Source: Candidatus Zixiibacteriota bacterium
GTDB lineage: Bacteria > Zixibacteria > MSB-5A5 > DSPP01
Assembly: GCA_022614805.1 (NCBI GenBank)
Contig: JAKEHY010000015.1
Coordinates: forward strand, 1 to 64,000
DNA: 64,000 bases
Reading direction: 5' to 3'
This document shows positions 51,228 through 60,232 of the stretch, piece after piece. The position numbers and the translations under genes were made by a program. Every line of letters begins with the position of its first letter. Position 1 is the first letter of the stretch. The notes beneath the pieces were generated by a model. The model worked only from the letters and a program-made list of their open reading frames with translations, did not search any database and had not been told where the DNA came from.

Positions 51228-51602
51228 CTTTTTTTTCTCAAGAACGGGCGGGTTGCTCCGGCTCCGCCGGAGAAAAACCCGCCCCTACAAAAACCCTTCA
51301 CCAATGAATTCCGGCGTCCGTATGGACGACAACTGCACGGTGCAAAAATAAAAAGCCTTTCCTCCCGTAGCCGGCACTTCAGTGCCGGAACGATTAATTA
51401 CAAAAAACAACAAAGCGGGAGAAGGGAGTCGAACCCTCGACGTCAAGCTTGGGAAGCTTGCATTCTACCGCTGAATTACTCCCGCTTGCGGTTGAAAATT
51501 TAGTCTCTTTCAGGCCGTCTGTCAAGAAAAGCCCGTTTTCCATCCGCTAATAATTCTCCTCAATAAGCTCCCGGTTCTTTCCGAAACATTGAATGGAGGA
51601 AT
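51228..51602. other. Intergenic region with palindromic repeats and tRNA-Gly
   Basis: Contains a GGGCGGGTT/AACCCGCCC palindrome (51246-51284) with inner hairpin CTCCGGC/GCCGGAG, ending CCCCTACA; the half-element GTAGCCGGCACTTCAGTGCCGG (51367-51388); tRNA-Gly (51414-51485); and TGGAGGAAT before ATG 51603. Confidence 0.6.
51414..51485 (-). tRNA. tRNA-Gly (CCC)
   Basis: The minus strand folds as a 72-base cloverleaf: acceptor GCGGGAG with CTCCCGC, D arm ATTCAGCGGTAGAAT, anticodon stem CAAGC/GCTTG with loop TTCCCAA (anticodon CCC), T arm GAGGGTTCGACTCCCTT. It reads GGG glycine codons. CCA is not encoded. Confidence 0.93.
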
Positions 51603-52346
51603 ATGTCAACAAGAGCCGTTTGGGCGTTGGCGGGGGGATTGTTTTTTGCTGCGGCAGGCCGTTCCATAGCCGCTGGGCCGGAACTGCAGGTCAACGCCGA
51701 CGCCCGCAACCTCTTGCGCCAGCCGGACCGCTATTTCGACCGCCAGCGCCCTCCCAAGCCGATGAAGGAGAATGAAGCCGCTTTTACGGAAGGGCTTGTC
51801 CGCTGCCGGACGGAGGCGGACGCCCATGCCAACGTGAAATCGGGTCGCAAAAACCAGCCCTGCGTAGCCACCATCACGGTGGAAGCGGTTTCCGTTCTGG
51901 TGGGGGGGGATGTTTCCGTTTACATACCCTACCGCCCGGAATACGGCGACCGCGTGGACGGCCAGAGCTGGGAGGTATTAAAAGCACACGAGGAGGGGCA
52001 CGCCCAAATTTACCGGGAGGTTTTCGCCCGGGTGGCCCAGCCGATTGCCGACGCCGTTTTTGCCAAATGTCCGGAGGCTTTTAACATCTCCATTCCGGTT
52101 TGCACGGATGAGGAAATCCGTTCCCGGATGGACCAGCAGCTGGACGTTTTGCTGGATGCCTTGACCGCCGAGGCGGTCAGCAAAATCACGAGCGTTTTCC
52201 GGGAAGTGAACCAGGCCTACGACCGCGCCACCGACCATGGCCGACAGGGGGCAAATGGGGAAAAGCCGACCGTCGAAAACCAGTTTGCAGCCGCCCGCGA
52301 GGCGATTGAAAGCTTCCAACGCACCTATTCCCATCTCCAACCGTAG
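51603..52346 (+). CDS. Exported HExxH protein (DUF922-like), paralogue 1
   Basis: A 247-residue protein with a signal peptide (VWALAGGLFFAAAGRSIAA). It carries HEEGH (129-133) in LKAHEEGHAQIYREV, preceded by SVYIPYRPEYGDRVDG-W, the arrangement of the DUF922 family of putative zinc proteases. Cysteines at about 68, 87, 155 and 167 may form disulfides. The last third is helical and ends VENQFAAAREAIESF. TGGAGGAAT supports ATG 51603. It is followed after 13 bases by a diverged paralogue. Substrate is unknown and proteolysis is inferred only from HExxH. Confidence 0.72.
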   Translation: MSTRAVWALAGGLFFAAAGRSIAAGPELQVNADARNLLRQPDRYFDRQRPPKPMKENEAAFTEGLVRCRTEADAHANVKSGRKNQPCVATITVEAVSVLVGGDVSVYIPYRPEYGDRVDGQSWEVLKAHEEGHAQIYREVFARVAQPIADAVFAKCPEAFNISIPVCTDEEIRSRMDQQLDVLLDALTAEAVSKITSVFREVNQAYDRATDHGRQGANGEKPTVENQFAAAREAIESFQRTYSHLQP

Positions 52347-52359
52347 CAGAAATGGACGG

Positions 52360-53136
52360 ATGAAGAAGAGGCCAATCGGAGTTGCGCTCGGGTTTTTGAC
52401 TGCTTCCCTTGCTCTCATTCCGGGGGGCCTTCCAAAAGCGGCCGCCCAAGTTCCGGGACTGGTAATTTCAGGCATCCTAAGACAAAACCCCGATTTGGAA
52501 GCGGGGCAAACCTTCTCCAGTGCCCGGCGGTCGGAAGAAAGAACCGCCGCCACCGTCGACACCGTTTATTGTCGTTCGTACGCCCGTTTGAAAACCGGGC
52601 GGGCCGCTTGGAATGAAGGGAGTTCGGCCTGCACATTAGTCCTGACGGTGGATTCCATCTGGGTGACGGTGGAGAAATCAATAGGCATCCGGTTGCCTTC
52701 CGGGGAAGATTTGGATGGTCCGGAACGGGAGCACGCCAAGGAAATTCTCTCGGCCCACGAAGAGAGTCATTCCCTCCTGCACCGGCAGTTGTTTTTTCAA
52801 ACCGTGGGGTCGGTGGTGAAAGAAATTTTCAAAAGTTTTCCGCAACGAATTACGGTGATTCAAAAAAGCTGCCCAATGACGGGAGAACCGGCGGTTGAAA
52901 ACCGTTGGGACGCCTCTTTTTCCGCCGCTGCCCGGGTTTTGGAAAGGATTTTGGACGACTTCAACGGCAAGACGGCGGAACAAATCTCCAAAATCGACCG
53001 GGAAGCCGGAGAAGCGTATGACTTTGCCACCAACCATGGCCGACGGGGTTCAGACGGGGACTGGCCCTCGGTGGAAAATCAATTCCAAGCGGCCCGAGAA
53101 GCCATTCAAAACTTCAAGTTCCAAGCCCGGTACTAA
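52360..53136 (+). CDS. Exported HExxH protein (DUF922-like), paralogue 2
   Basis: A 258-residue protein from ATG 52360 with a signal peptide (IGVALGFLTASLALIPGGLP). HEESH (133-137) lies in LSAHEESHSLLHRQL, and cysteines at about 71 and 91 match positions in paralogue 1. The C-termini of both proteins share 'NHGRRGSDGDWPSVENQF' / 'DHGRQGANGEKPTVENQF' followed by AAREAI. Identity elsewhere is low, so the duplication is old. The frame is open back to 52237, but the extension overlaps the first gene and lacks protein features. Confidence 0.72.
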   Translation: MKKRPIGVALGFLTASLALIPGGLPKAAAQVPGLVISGILRQNPDLEAGQTFSSARRSEERTAATVDTVYCRSYARLKTGRAAWNEGSSACTLVLTVDSIWVTVEKSIGIRLPSGEDLDGPEREHAKEILSAHEESHSLLHRQLFFQTVGSVVKEIFKSFPQRITVIQKSCPMTGEPAVENRWDASFSAAARVLERILDDFNGKTAEQISKIDREAGEAYDFATNHGRRGSDGDWPSVENQFQAAREAIQNFKFQARY

Positions 53137-53146
53137 GACTCTGACA

Positions 53147-53196
53147 TCGTAGGCGGCATTTTAATGCCGCCGCCGGATTGAAAATCCGGCCTACGA
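53147..53196. repeat. TCGTAGG...CCTACGA double hairpin, copy 2
   Basis: Inverted ends TCGTAGG/CCTACGA enclose hairpins GGCGGCAT/ATGCCGCC and GCCGGATT/AATCCGGC. Its reverse complement matches 10934-10981 over almost the whole length. Confidence 0.75.
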
Positions 53197-53262
53197 CCGC
53201 ACATGGTTTTCCAGAGAAAGAAAACCCTCGTTTTCACTTTCTCATCACAAACAACCCTCTTT

Positions 53263-53325
53263 TTCCCTCCCCTTGAGGGGAGAGAGTGAAGCCCTTGCCA
53301 GAGGCAAGGGCTGAAGGGTGAGGTC
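53263..53325 (+). repeat. Composite CCCTCCCC repeat, copy 2
   Basis: Constant hairpin CCCTCCCC-TTGA-GGGGAG, second stem AGCCCTTGCC-AGA-GGCAAGGGCT, then tail GAAGGGTGAGGTC. Confidence 0.65.
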
Positions 53326-53467
53326 AAAGCCTCCCCCCGACCGATTTCCATTTTGCTAAACGCTTTTCGTTCCTTAAATTACCGGTGAGGGATATGATTG
53401 GTCTTGAAATCTCGATAGAAAACGGATGGATATGCTGCTTGTGACTTCTTCGCTTGCAGTTTGACTA

Positions 53468-55714
53468 ATGGCCGACGCGATAGACTCCCGCTATAAGATT
53501 TTAGAAAAACTGGGGGAAGGGGGTGTGGGGGAGGTGTATCTGGCGGAAGACACGGTTCTGGGGCGCAAGGTGGCGCTAAAGAAACTTTCCTCCGGTCGGA
53601 TTTCCGACCCGGATTCCCGGCGACGTTTTATCCAGGAAGCCAAAGCCCAGGCACTTTTGAACCATCCCAACATCGCCACCTTTTTCGAGGTGGGGGAAAC
53701 GCCGGAAGAGGTCTTCATCGTTATGGAATACGTCGAAGGCCGCCTGCTCTCGCAGCTGGTTACGGATGGAAAACTTTCCCTGTCGGACGTGCTCGATTTG
53801 GCCATCCAAATCGGGGAAGGGCTTTTGGCCGCTCACGAGGTCGGAATCGTGCATCGGGACATCAAGCCGGCCAACGTCCTGGTCACCTCCCGCGGGTCGG
53901 TCAAGTTGACCGACTTCGGCCTCGCGAAATGGAGCGAGGCCGGAGGCCTCACTCAAACCGGCGTCCGGGTCGGCACCGCCCACTATATGTCCCCCGAACA
54001 GGTGGAAGGAAAAAACGTCGACCACCGTTCGGATATCTTTTCTTTTGGGGCCGTCTTATACGAGTTGTTGACCTCCAAGAAACCGTTTGACGGAGAGAGT
54101 GAGACAGCCATCTTTTACGAAGTTTTGAACGTCACTCCGCAACCCCTGGCCCGCTACGCTCGAGGCATCCCGCCGGAACTGGAGCGGGTGGTGCAGAAAT
54201 GTTTGGCCAAAGACTCCGAGCTGCGCTACCAGCGAATGGATGACCTGTTGGCCGACCTGCGGATGCTTAAAAAAAACGTAAAGGCCGGACGGCTCGGCGG
54301 GGAAGTTTCGGAGGGGGTACTGGTCCCCTCGATTGCCGTTCTGCCGTTCACCAATTTGAGCCCCGAACCGGAAAACGAATATTTCAGCGACGGATTGACG
54401 GACGAAATCATCACCAATTTGACCAAAATCCGCACCTTGAAGGTAATTTCCAGAACCTCGGCCATGCGCTACAAAAAAACGGCCAAGTCGCTGCGGCAGA
54501 TTGCCGCCGAGCTTTCCGTTCAATACATCCTTGAAGGGAGCGTGCGAAAGTACGGCGACCACCTGCGCATCACCGCCCAACTGGTTGATGCCTTTCAGGA
54601 CGCCCACCTTTGGGCCGAAACCTTTCGCGGCACGGTGGAAGACCTGTTCGACATTCAGGAAAAAGTGGCCGAGGAGATTGCCAGTCACCTCCGGCTACAT
54701 CTTACTCCGGGGGAAAACAGGGAGCTAAAAAAGCGCTATACCGAAAATACGGAGGCGTATCAGCTATATCTCCAGGGCCGCTTCCAATGGAACAAGCGGA
54801 CGGTGGAAGGTTTCAACAAAGCCATCGAGCTTTTTTCAAAAGCCTTGCAAATAGACCCCCGCTTTGCGCCGGCCTACGCTGGACTGGCAGACTCGTACGC
54901 CTTGCTTGGAGAAACGAGTTTGTATGCCCGCCATCCCCACGACGTTTATCCCAAAGCGAGGGAAGCGGCCGCCCGGGCTTTGGAGCTGGACGACCGGCTG
55001 GCGGAAGCCCACACCTCTATGGGCTATTTAAAAATGAACGACTATGACTGGACGGGCGCGGAGGAGGAGTTCAAAAAAGCGATTGAATTGAACCCGAATT
55101 ACGCTACCACCTACCACTGGTACAGCAGCTTGTTGTCGGCGACCGGGCGGAACGAGGAGGCCCTTGTCACAATGGAAAAGGCCCGGAATTTGGACCCCAT
55201 CTCGCTGCCCATACAGACCGATATGGGGCTGGCCTATTATTTTGCCCGCCAGTACGACCGGGCCATCGAGCAGTACAAAAGGGCCCTCGATTTGGACCCC
55301 AATTTTACCCGCGCCTACATAAGTTTAAGCTCGGCTTTGGCCCTCTCGGGCAGGTATGAAGAAGCCCTGGCCGAAGTCCAAAAAGCGATTGAAAGGACCG
55401 GCGACCGCAGCCGGGCGGCCTATCTGGGGCGGGTTTACGCCCGGATGGGGGAACGAAAAAAAGCGCTGGAGGCGATAGAAGAGGTAAAGGAGATTGCCAA
55501 AGGCCGCCTCGTTTCCCCCCATTCCATTGCCCTGGTCTATGCGGCGCTTGGAGAAAAAGATTTGGCCTTCGAATGGCTGAATAAATCCTGGGAGGAGGGG
55601 TACGTGGAGCTTTACACGCTGAAGGTTGACCCCTGGTTGGATTCGTTGCGGGACGACCCCCGCTTTCAGGAACTGCTTGACCGCGCCCGCTTGAAGGCCC
55701 GTTTAAAAAAATGA
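53468..55714 (+). CDS. Ser/Thr protein kinase with TolB-like and TPR regions (A)
   Basis: A 748-residue protein of the same plan as the kinase at 18988. Kinase domain (about 8-270): GEGGVGEVYLAED, Lys38, HRDIKPANVL, KLTDFGLAKW, and GTAHYMSPEQVEG in the activation segment. TolB/FlgO-like module (about 288-420): AVLPFTNLSPEPENEYFSDG, TDEIITNLTKIRTL. The rest is about eight TPRs. It is an RD-type kinase with all catalytic residues. Its TGA overlaps the ATG of kinase B (ATGA), so the two should be made together. No transmembrane helix is evident. Confidence 0.93.
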   Translation: MADAIDSRYKILEKLGEGGVGEVYLAEDTVLGRKVALKKLSSGRISDPDSRRRFIQEAKAQALLNHPNIATFFEVGETPEEVFIVMEYVEGRLLSQLVTDGKLSLSDVLDLAIQIGEGLLAAHEVGIVHRDIKPANVLVTSRGSVKLTDFGLAKWSEAGGLTQTGVRVGTAHYMSPEQVEGKNVDHRSDIFSFGAVLYELLTSKKPFDGESETAIFYEVLNVTPQPLARYARGIPPELERVVQKCLAKDSELRYQRMDDLLADLRMLKKNVKAGRLGGEVSEGVLVPSIAVLPFTNLSPEPENEYFSDGLTDEIITNLTKIRTLKVISRTSAMRYKKTAKSLRQIAAELSVQYILEGSVRKYGDHLRITAQLVDAFQDAHLWAETFRGTVEDLFDIQEKVAEEIASHLRLHLTPGENRELKKRYTENTEAYQLYLQGRFQWNKRTVEGFNKAIELFSKALQIDPRFAPAYAGLADSYALLGETSLYARHPHDVYPKAREAAARALELDDRLAEAHTSMGYLKMNDYDWTGAEEEFKKAIELNPNYATTYHWYSSLLSATGRNEEALVTMEKARNLDPISLPIQTDMGLAYYFARQYDRAIEQYKRALDLDPNFTRAYISLSSALALSGRYEEALAEVQKAIERTGDRSRAAYLGRVYARMGERKKALEAIEEVKEIAKGRLVSPHSIALVYAALGEKDLAFEWLNKSWEEGYVELYTLKVDPWLDSLRDDPRFQELLDRARLKARLKK

Positions 55715-57939
55715 TCGGCCAAACCGTTTCGCATTACAAAATTTTAGACAAGTTAGGCGAGGGGGGAATGGGGGTCGTTTACAAAGCCCAGGATTTGCGA
55801 CTGGACCGTTTGGTCGCTTTAAAATTCCTTCCCGCCCATCTCGGAGCCGAAGAGGAGCAGAAGAAGCGCTTCTTTCAAGAAGCCAAGGCCGCCTCGGCTT
55901 TGGACCATCCCAATGTCTGCACGGTGTATGAAATCGACCAGACCTCATCGGGGCAGATTTTCATCTGTATGGCTTACTACGAAGGGGAGCCGCTCAACAA
56001 GAAAATAGAAAAAGGCCCTTTAAAACTGGAAGAAGCGGTTTCCATCGCTCTCCAAATTGCCCGGGGGCTGGCCAAAGCCCACCGGCAGGGGATTGTCCAT
56101 CGGGACATCAAGTCCGGCAACGTGGTGATAACCGCCGACGGCATCGCTAAAATCGTGGATTTCGGTCTGGCCAAGCTGATGGGAAAAAACGCCACAGCCA
56201 AAACGAAAACGGTGGGCACCCCCAATTATATCTCCCCCGAGCAGCTCCGGGGGGAAACGGTTGACCACCGGGCCGATTTATGGTCGCTGGGAGTAGTGCT
56301 GTACGAAATGTTAACGGGACAAAAACCATTCAAGGGGGAATACGAACAGGCGGTTATGTACGCCGTTCTCAACGAGACCCCCGCTGCCGTAAGTTCGCTG
56401 CGGAAAGAAATCCCCTTTGCTCTGGATAACGTCGTCGCCAAGTGTTTGCAAAAAAATCCGCTCGCGCGGTATCAAAAAGCCGAGGATTTGATTGAGGACT
56501 TAAAACGCTCCGAGACGGCCCTGGCCGACAAACAGCCGGCCGCTCGTTCGGCAGCGAAGTCGATTGCCGTTTTGCCCTTCGACAACATCAGCCCCGATGC
56601 GGAAAACGAATACTTCAGCGACGGGCTGACCGAAGAAATCATCACGCATCTTTCCAAAATCCGGAGCCTTTTGGTGATTTCCCGAACCTCCATTATGCGC
56701 TACAAAGGGGTAAAAAAACCCCTGCGGGAGATTGCCGCCGAGCTGGGGGTTCAATACGTTTTGGAGGGAAGCGTCCGCAAGCAAGGCAACGACCTGCGGA
56801 TAACCGCCCAGCTCATCGACGCCAGCCGGGACGCCCACCTCTGGGCGGAAAAGTACGGAGGGAAACTGGAAGACGTGTTTGCGATTCAGGAAAAAGTGGC
56901 CGGCCAGATTGTGGATGCGCTGAAACTCACCCTTTCTCCCCAAGAACAAAAAATATTGGAGAAACGCCAGACGGAAAATACGGAGGCCTATGAGCTTTAT
57001 CTAAAGGGGCGCTTCTGGTGGAACAAACGTACGGAAGAGGGGATGAAGCGGGGGATTGCCTTCTTTAATCAGGCCATCGAAAAGGACCCGGGCTACGCCT
57101 TGGCCTATGTGGGGCTGGCCGATGCCCATATTCTTTTGGGGGTTTACGGACATCATCCCTTTCGAGAAGTAATGCCAAAGGCCGAAAAGGCGGCCTTGAA
57201 GGCTTTGGAACTGGATTCCGCCTCGGCGGAAGCCCACGCCTCGCTGGCTCACTTCAAAATGCTTTACGAGTGGGATTGGGCCGGCGGGGAACAAATGTTT
57301 CAGCGGGCCATCGAGTTGAATCCTAACTATGCTCCCGCCCACCTGTGGTACAGCCTGACCCTTTCGGCCATGGGAAAACTGGATGAGGCCTTCATTGAAA
57401 TCGAACGGGCCCGGGAACTGGATCCACTCTCCTTGATTATTAACACGGATGTGGGAATGGTGCATTATGAGGCGCGGAGGTACGATCAAGCTTTTGAGGA
57501 ATGTCGCAAGACCATGGAAATTGACCCCAACTTCTATGTGGTTAACCTGCTGCTTGGAAGAACGCACCTGCAGGCTGGAAATTTTGAAGAGGCCGTGGCT
57601 GAACTTCGCAAGGCCCTGGCGCTTTCGCACGAAAGTACCCTCGTTCTGGCTACTTTGGGATACGCGTATGCGCGCGCCGGCAAGAAATCGGAGGCGTTGG
57701 AAGTGCTGAAACGATTGGAAGAGATTTCCCGGGAGCGCTATGTTGCTCCCAACACCCGGGCTATTCTATATGTGGGTCTCGGTGAGACGGAACTGGCGTT
57801 TGAGTGGTTGCAAAAGGCCTTTGAAGAACGCAGCTTATGGGCCGCCCATACGCCTCTTGCCATCGATCCCATCTTGGACCCGCTGCGTTCCGACCCACGG
57901 TTTTCCGCTCTGTTACGAAAAGCCGGCTTGGAGAAGTAG
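55711..57939 (+). CDS. Ser/Thr protein kinase with TolB-like and TPR regions (B)
   Basis: A 742-residue paralogue of kinase A. Catalytic features are GEGGMGVVYKAQD, Lys38, HRDIKSGNVV, KIVDFGLAKL and GTPNYISPEQLRG. The TolB/FlgO-like module (SIAVLPFDNISPDAENEYF, LTEEIITHLSKIRSL) and TPR array align with kinase A without large gaps, pointing to tandem duplication. The two activation segments differ, so substrates or regulation may differ. Transcription probably begins upstream of kinase A. Confidence 0.93.
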   Translation: MIGQTVSHYKILDKLGEGGMGVVYKAQDLRLDRLVALKFLPAHLGAEEEQKKRFFQEAKAASALDHPNVCTVYEIDQTSSGQIFICMAYYEGEPLNKKIEKGPLKLEEAVSIALQIARGLAKAHRQGIVHRDIKSGNVVITADGIAKIVDFGLAKLMGKNATAKTKTVGTPNYISPEQLRGETVDHRADLWSLGVVLYEMLTGQKPFKGEYEQAVMYAVLNETPAAVSSLRKEIPFALDNVVAKCLQKNPLARYQKAEDLIEDLKRSETALADKQPAARSAAKSIAVLPFDNISPDAENEYFSDGLTEEIITHLSKIRSLLVISRTSIMRYKGVKKPLREIAAELGVQYVLEGSVRKQGNDLRITAQLIDASRDAHLWAEKYGGKLEDVFAIQEKVAGQIVDALKLTLSPQEQKILEKRQTENTEAYELYLKGRFWWNKRTEEGMKRGIAFFNQAIEKDPGYALAYVGLADAHILLGVYGHHPFREVMPKAEKAALKALELDSASAEAHASLAHFKMLYEWDWAGGEQMFQRAIELNPNYAPAHLWYSLTLSAMGKLDEAFIEIERARELDPLSLIINTDVGMVHYEARRYDQAFEECRKTMEIDPNFYVVNLLLGRTHLQAGNFEEAVAELRKALALSHESTLVLATLGYAYARAGKKSEALEVLKRLEEISRERYVAPNTRAILYVGLGETELAFEWLQKAFEERSLWAAHTPLAIDPILDPLRSDPRFSALLRKAGLEK

Positions 57940-58008
57940 TCAAATTATTTCACCGAACTCCTTACAAAACCAATCGTCAATGAACCAATCTGCGATCGTC
58001 AATACCTT

Positions 58009-58037
58009 TTGACACCTGTAAGCCGGTCATTTATATT
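58009..58037 (+). promoter_or_regulatory. Consensus promoter of dcd
   Basis: TTGACA (58009-58014), exactly 17 bases, TATATT (58032-58037). Transcription from about 58044 gives a leader of about 36 bases with AAAGGGAAG before ATG 58080, so this gene has a conventional leader. Confidence 0.65.
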
Positions 58038-58079
58038 CGCCTGCTCAAAATGGCTCTGGATTTGAAAGGGAAGAAATAG

Positions 58080-58640
58080 ATGCCGATTAAAAGCGACCGC
58101 TGGATAAAAGAGATGGCCAGAAACCATCGGATGATTGACCCCTTTGCCGACCGCCAGGTGCGCAAAGGAAAAATCTCTTACGGGCTTTCCTCCTACGGTT
58201 ACGACATCCGGGTGGCGGACGAGTTTATGATTTTCACCAACGTCAATTCCTCCATCGTCGACCCCAAAGGCTTCGACCCCGCCTCGCTGGTGAAAGTCAA
58301 AGCGCCACACATTTTGATTCCCCCCAATTCTTTCGCTTTGGCCCGCACGGTGGAATATTTCAAGATTCCCCGCTCGATTCTGACCGTTTGCTTGGGGAAA
58401 TCCACCTACGCCCGCTGCGGCATCATCGTCAACGTCACCCCCTTCGAGCCGGAATGGGAGGGATACGCCACGCTCGAAATTTCCAACACCACCCCCCTCC
58501 CGGCCAAAATTTATGCCAACGAAGGCATTGCGCAAATCATCTTTTTGGAGTCGGACGAACTGTGTCAAATTTCGTATAAGGATAAAAAGGGAAAATACCA
58601 GGCCCAGACGAAGATTACCTTGCCGAGGATGGATAGATGA
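58080..58640 (+). CDS. dcd: dCTP deaminase
   Basis: A 186-residue enzyme of the dUTPase/Dcd fold that deaminates dCTP to dUTP for dTTP synthesis. Visible are [56 protein letters not shown] and [20 protein letters not shown], with the catalytic Glu in the latter region. Length is normal. Whether it is monofunctional or also a dUTPase cannot be told by eye. The stop overlaps the next start (ATGA). Confidence 0.96.
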   Translation: MPIKSDRWIKEMARNHRMIDPFADRQVRKGKISYGLSSYGYDIRVADEFMIFTNVNSSIVDPKGFDPASLVKVKAPHILIPPNSFALARTVEYFKIPRSILTVCLGKSTYARCGIIVNVTPFEPEWEGYATLEISNTTPLPAKIYANEGIAQIIFLESDELCQISYKDKKGKYQAQTKITLPRMDR

Positions 58641-59758
58641 AATATAAAGCTTTGCTTTTTGGAATTCTGCTTATCGTCGCCTGCGGAAAAAAATCCGAAC
58701 CTCAAACTGCGGCGGCCAACAACAACCCGTCCACCTCAACCCCTTTTGCCCAATTGCCGGGGGAGGAGCCGCGCGTAACTCCCGCCGATACGCAGCCTAC
58801 GATTTTTTCGCAAATCCAAAGCCAGGCTTTGGGGATGAAGCTCCCCGGCAAAATCGCCTTCTGGCGGGGGGGACAACTTTATTATATGAACGCCGACGGT
58901 TCCAACCAGACCCGCCCCAATCAGGCCATTCGGGATGGCTACGGCAAAATCTCCTGGGCGCCGGACGGGGAGCGGCTGACCTTTGCCGCCCGCGGCCTGG
59001 CGCATATCGAGTATCCTTTGGGTGGGGAGATGCAGGTGCCGATTTCCGACATTTTCATCACCCATATCGACTCGAATCACTGGTACGCTCAACTCACGGA
59101 CAATTTCGGCACCAGCTACCCCGACTGGTCGAAGGATGGAAAGACGATTTGGGCTTCCACCGACCGCTCGGCAGGGAATTTCAGCAGTCTTTTCACCCCT
59201 CCCTATCCCAACTTCCAGCTTTTCCGCTTCAATCTGGGGAGGGATACTTTTAGCACCAATATCTATTCCTGCCCAACATCGGGCAAAGTTCGCGCCCAGG
59301 TGCTGCAGCCGGCCGTCTCGCCCGATGGAAAAAAAATGGCCTTCACGTTGGCTGTTTCAAACGTCCAGGGCGCTCCGCAAGTCGTCGGTCTGGCCATCCT
59401 GCCAGCCGGGGAGATAAAATTGGGCTTTCAGGAACTTATTAAGCAGGCGGAAAAACATCCCAAAGGGTATGCACCCAGTTGGTCGCCGGACGGCAGGGAA
59501 CTGGCCTATGTTTCTACGAAGGACGGCAACCCGAACATTTACATAATGTCCGCCGACGGCAGTTCCGAGCACCTGCTCTTAAAATCCGGTTCAAACTACG
59601 TCATCAACACCACCGCCCCCGGCTGGTCGCCGGACGACAAATGGCTTTGCTTTTCCTCGAATACCGGCAGCATTTACATCACGACCTCCGACGGCAAGCG
59701 GGTTTTGCAGCTCACCCAAACCGGCTCCGATTTCCACCCCGCCTGGTCACCGAAGTAA
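58637..59758 (+). CDS. PD40/TolB-like beta-propeller lipoprotein
   Basis: A 373-residue lipoprotein with lipobox IVACG (Cys16), a Pro/Thr/Asn-rich linker (about 20-60), then WD40-like PD40 repeats with the typical 'SPDG..L.F.S....IY.....DG' rhythm ([51 protein letters not shown]). Related to TolB but without the TolB N-terminal domain. It is probably a periplasmic binding protein. ATG overlaps the dcd stop, so it depends on the dcd promoter. Confidence 0.88.
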   Translation: MKYKALLFGILLIVACGKKSEPQTAAANNNPSTSTPFAQLPGEEPRVTPADTQPTIFSQIQSQALGMKLPGKIAFWRGGQLYYMNADGSNQTRPNQAIRDGYGKISWAPDGERLTFAARGLAHIEYPLGGEMQVPISDIFITHIDSNHWYAQLTDNFGTSYPDWSKDGKTIWASTDRSAGNFSSLFTPPYPNFQLFRFNLGRDTFSTNIYSCPTSGKVRAQVLQPAVSPDGKKMAFTLAVSNVQGAPQVVGLAILPAGEIKLGFQELIKQAEKHPKGYAPSWSPDGRELAYVSTKDGNPNIYIMSADGSSEHLLLKSGSNYVINTTAPGWSPDDKWLCFSSNTGSIYITTSDGKRVLQLTQTGSDFHPAWSPK

Positions 59759-59812
59759 TATCAATTTCCTTTCAACTTTGTAGGGCAGGTTGGTTTTATA
59801 ATCCGCACATTT

Positions 59813-60232
59813 TTATTGGCTACTGACTCGTGCGCGGAGCAGAATCCCGGATACCAAGAATCCCTTCAAGATAAACGCCAAAAAATGCGGACTAAAGCCG
59901 CGGTATAATAATGCCCATAGGCCGAATACCACGTAGATGACAGCAATAGTCCCCGCCGGAACGAGGGTCACGTATTCCCTCCGTAACGTCTTGACCGCCG
60001 TGAAAACCACGATGGCCCCGAACCCAAACATCGCGAAGGAGCCGAAATGCCAGCCGACATTGAGTCCGCCAATCACATCCTGCACCACACCCGCCGCAGA
60101 CAGTTCCTTTTGAAAAGCGGGCCAGCCCAGAAAGGCATGGGCAAACGCGCTGGCGAGCATCAAAATGCCGCCAATCAAACCGGCTATTGTCCCGAGTTTA
60201 TTTTTATCCACGGTCATTAGGCTCTGTTTCAC
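59813..60232 (-). CDS. Four-helix membrane protein, unknown
   Basis: A 139-residue protein with four hydrophobic helices (LGTIAGLIGGILMLASAFAH; WHFGSFAMFGFGAIVVFTAV; VPAGTIAVIYVVFGLWALLY; a last one near the end). No family is recognised with certainty; HAFLGWP and NVGWHFGS are notable. GTG 60232 overlaps the stop of the preceding minus-strand gene. ATG 60217 is an alternative start. Confidence 0.6.
   Translation of the reverse strand: MKQSLMTVDKNKLGTIAGLIGGILMLASAFAHAFLGWPAFQKELSAAGVVQDVIGGLNVGWHFGSFAMFGFGAIVVFTAVKTLRREYVTLVPAGTIAVIYVVFGLWALLYRGFSPHFLAFILKGFLVSGILLRARVSSQ

Larger units (their letters stand above)
53137..53467. other. Intergenic region with two repeat families
   Basis: Contains the CGTAGG double hairpin (53147-53196) and the composite CCCTCCCC repeat (53263-53325). 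No clear promoter could be placed before ATG 53468. Confidence 0.55.
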
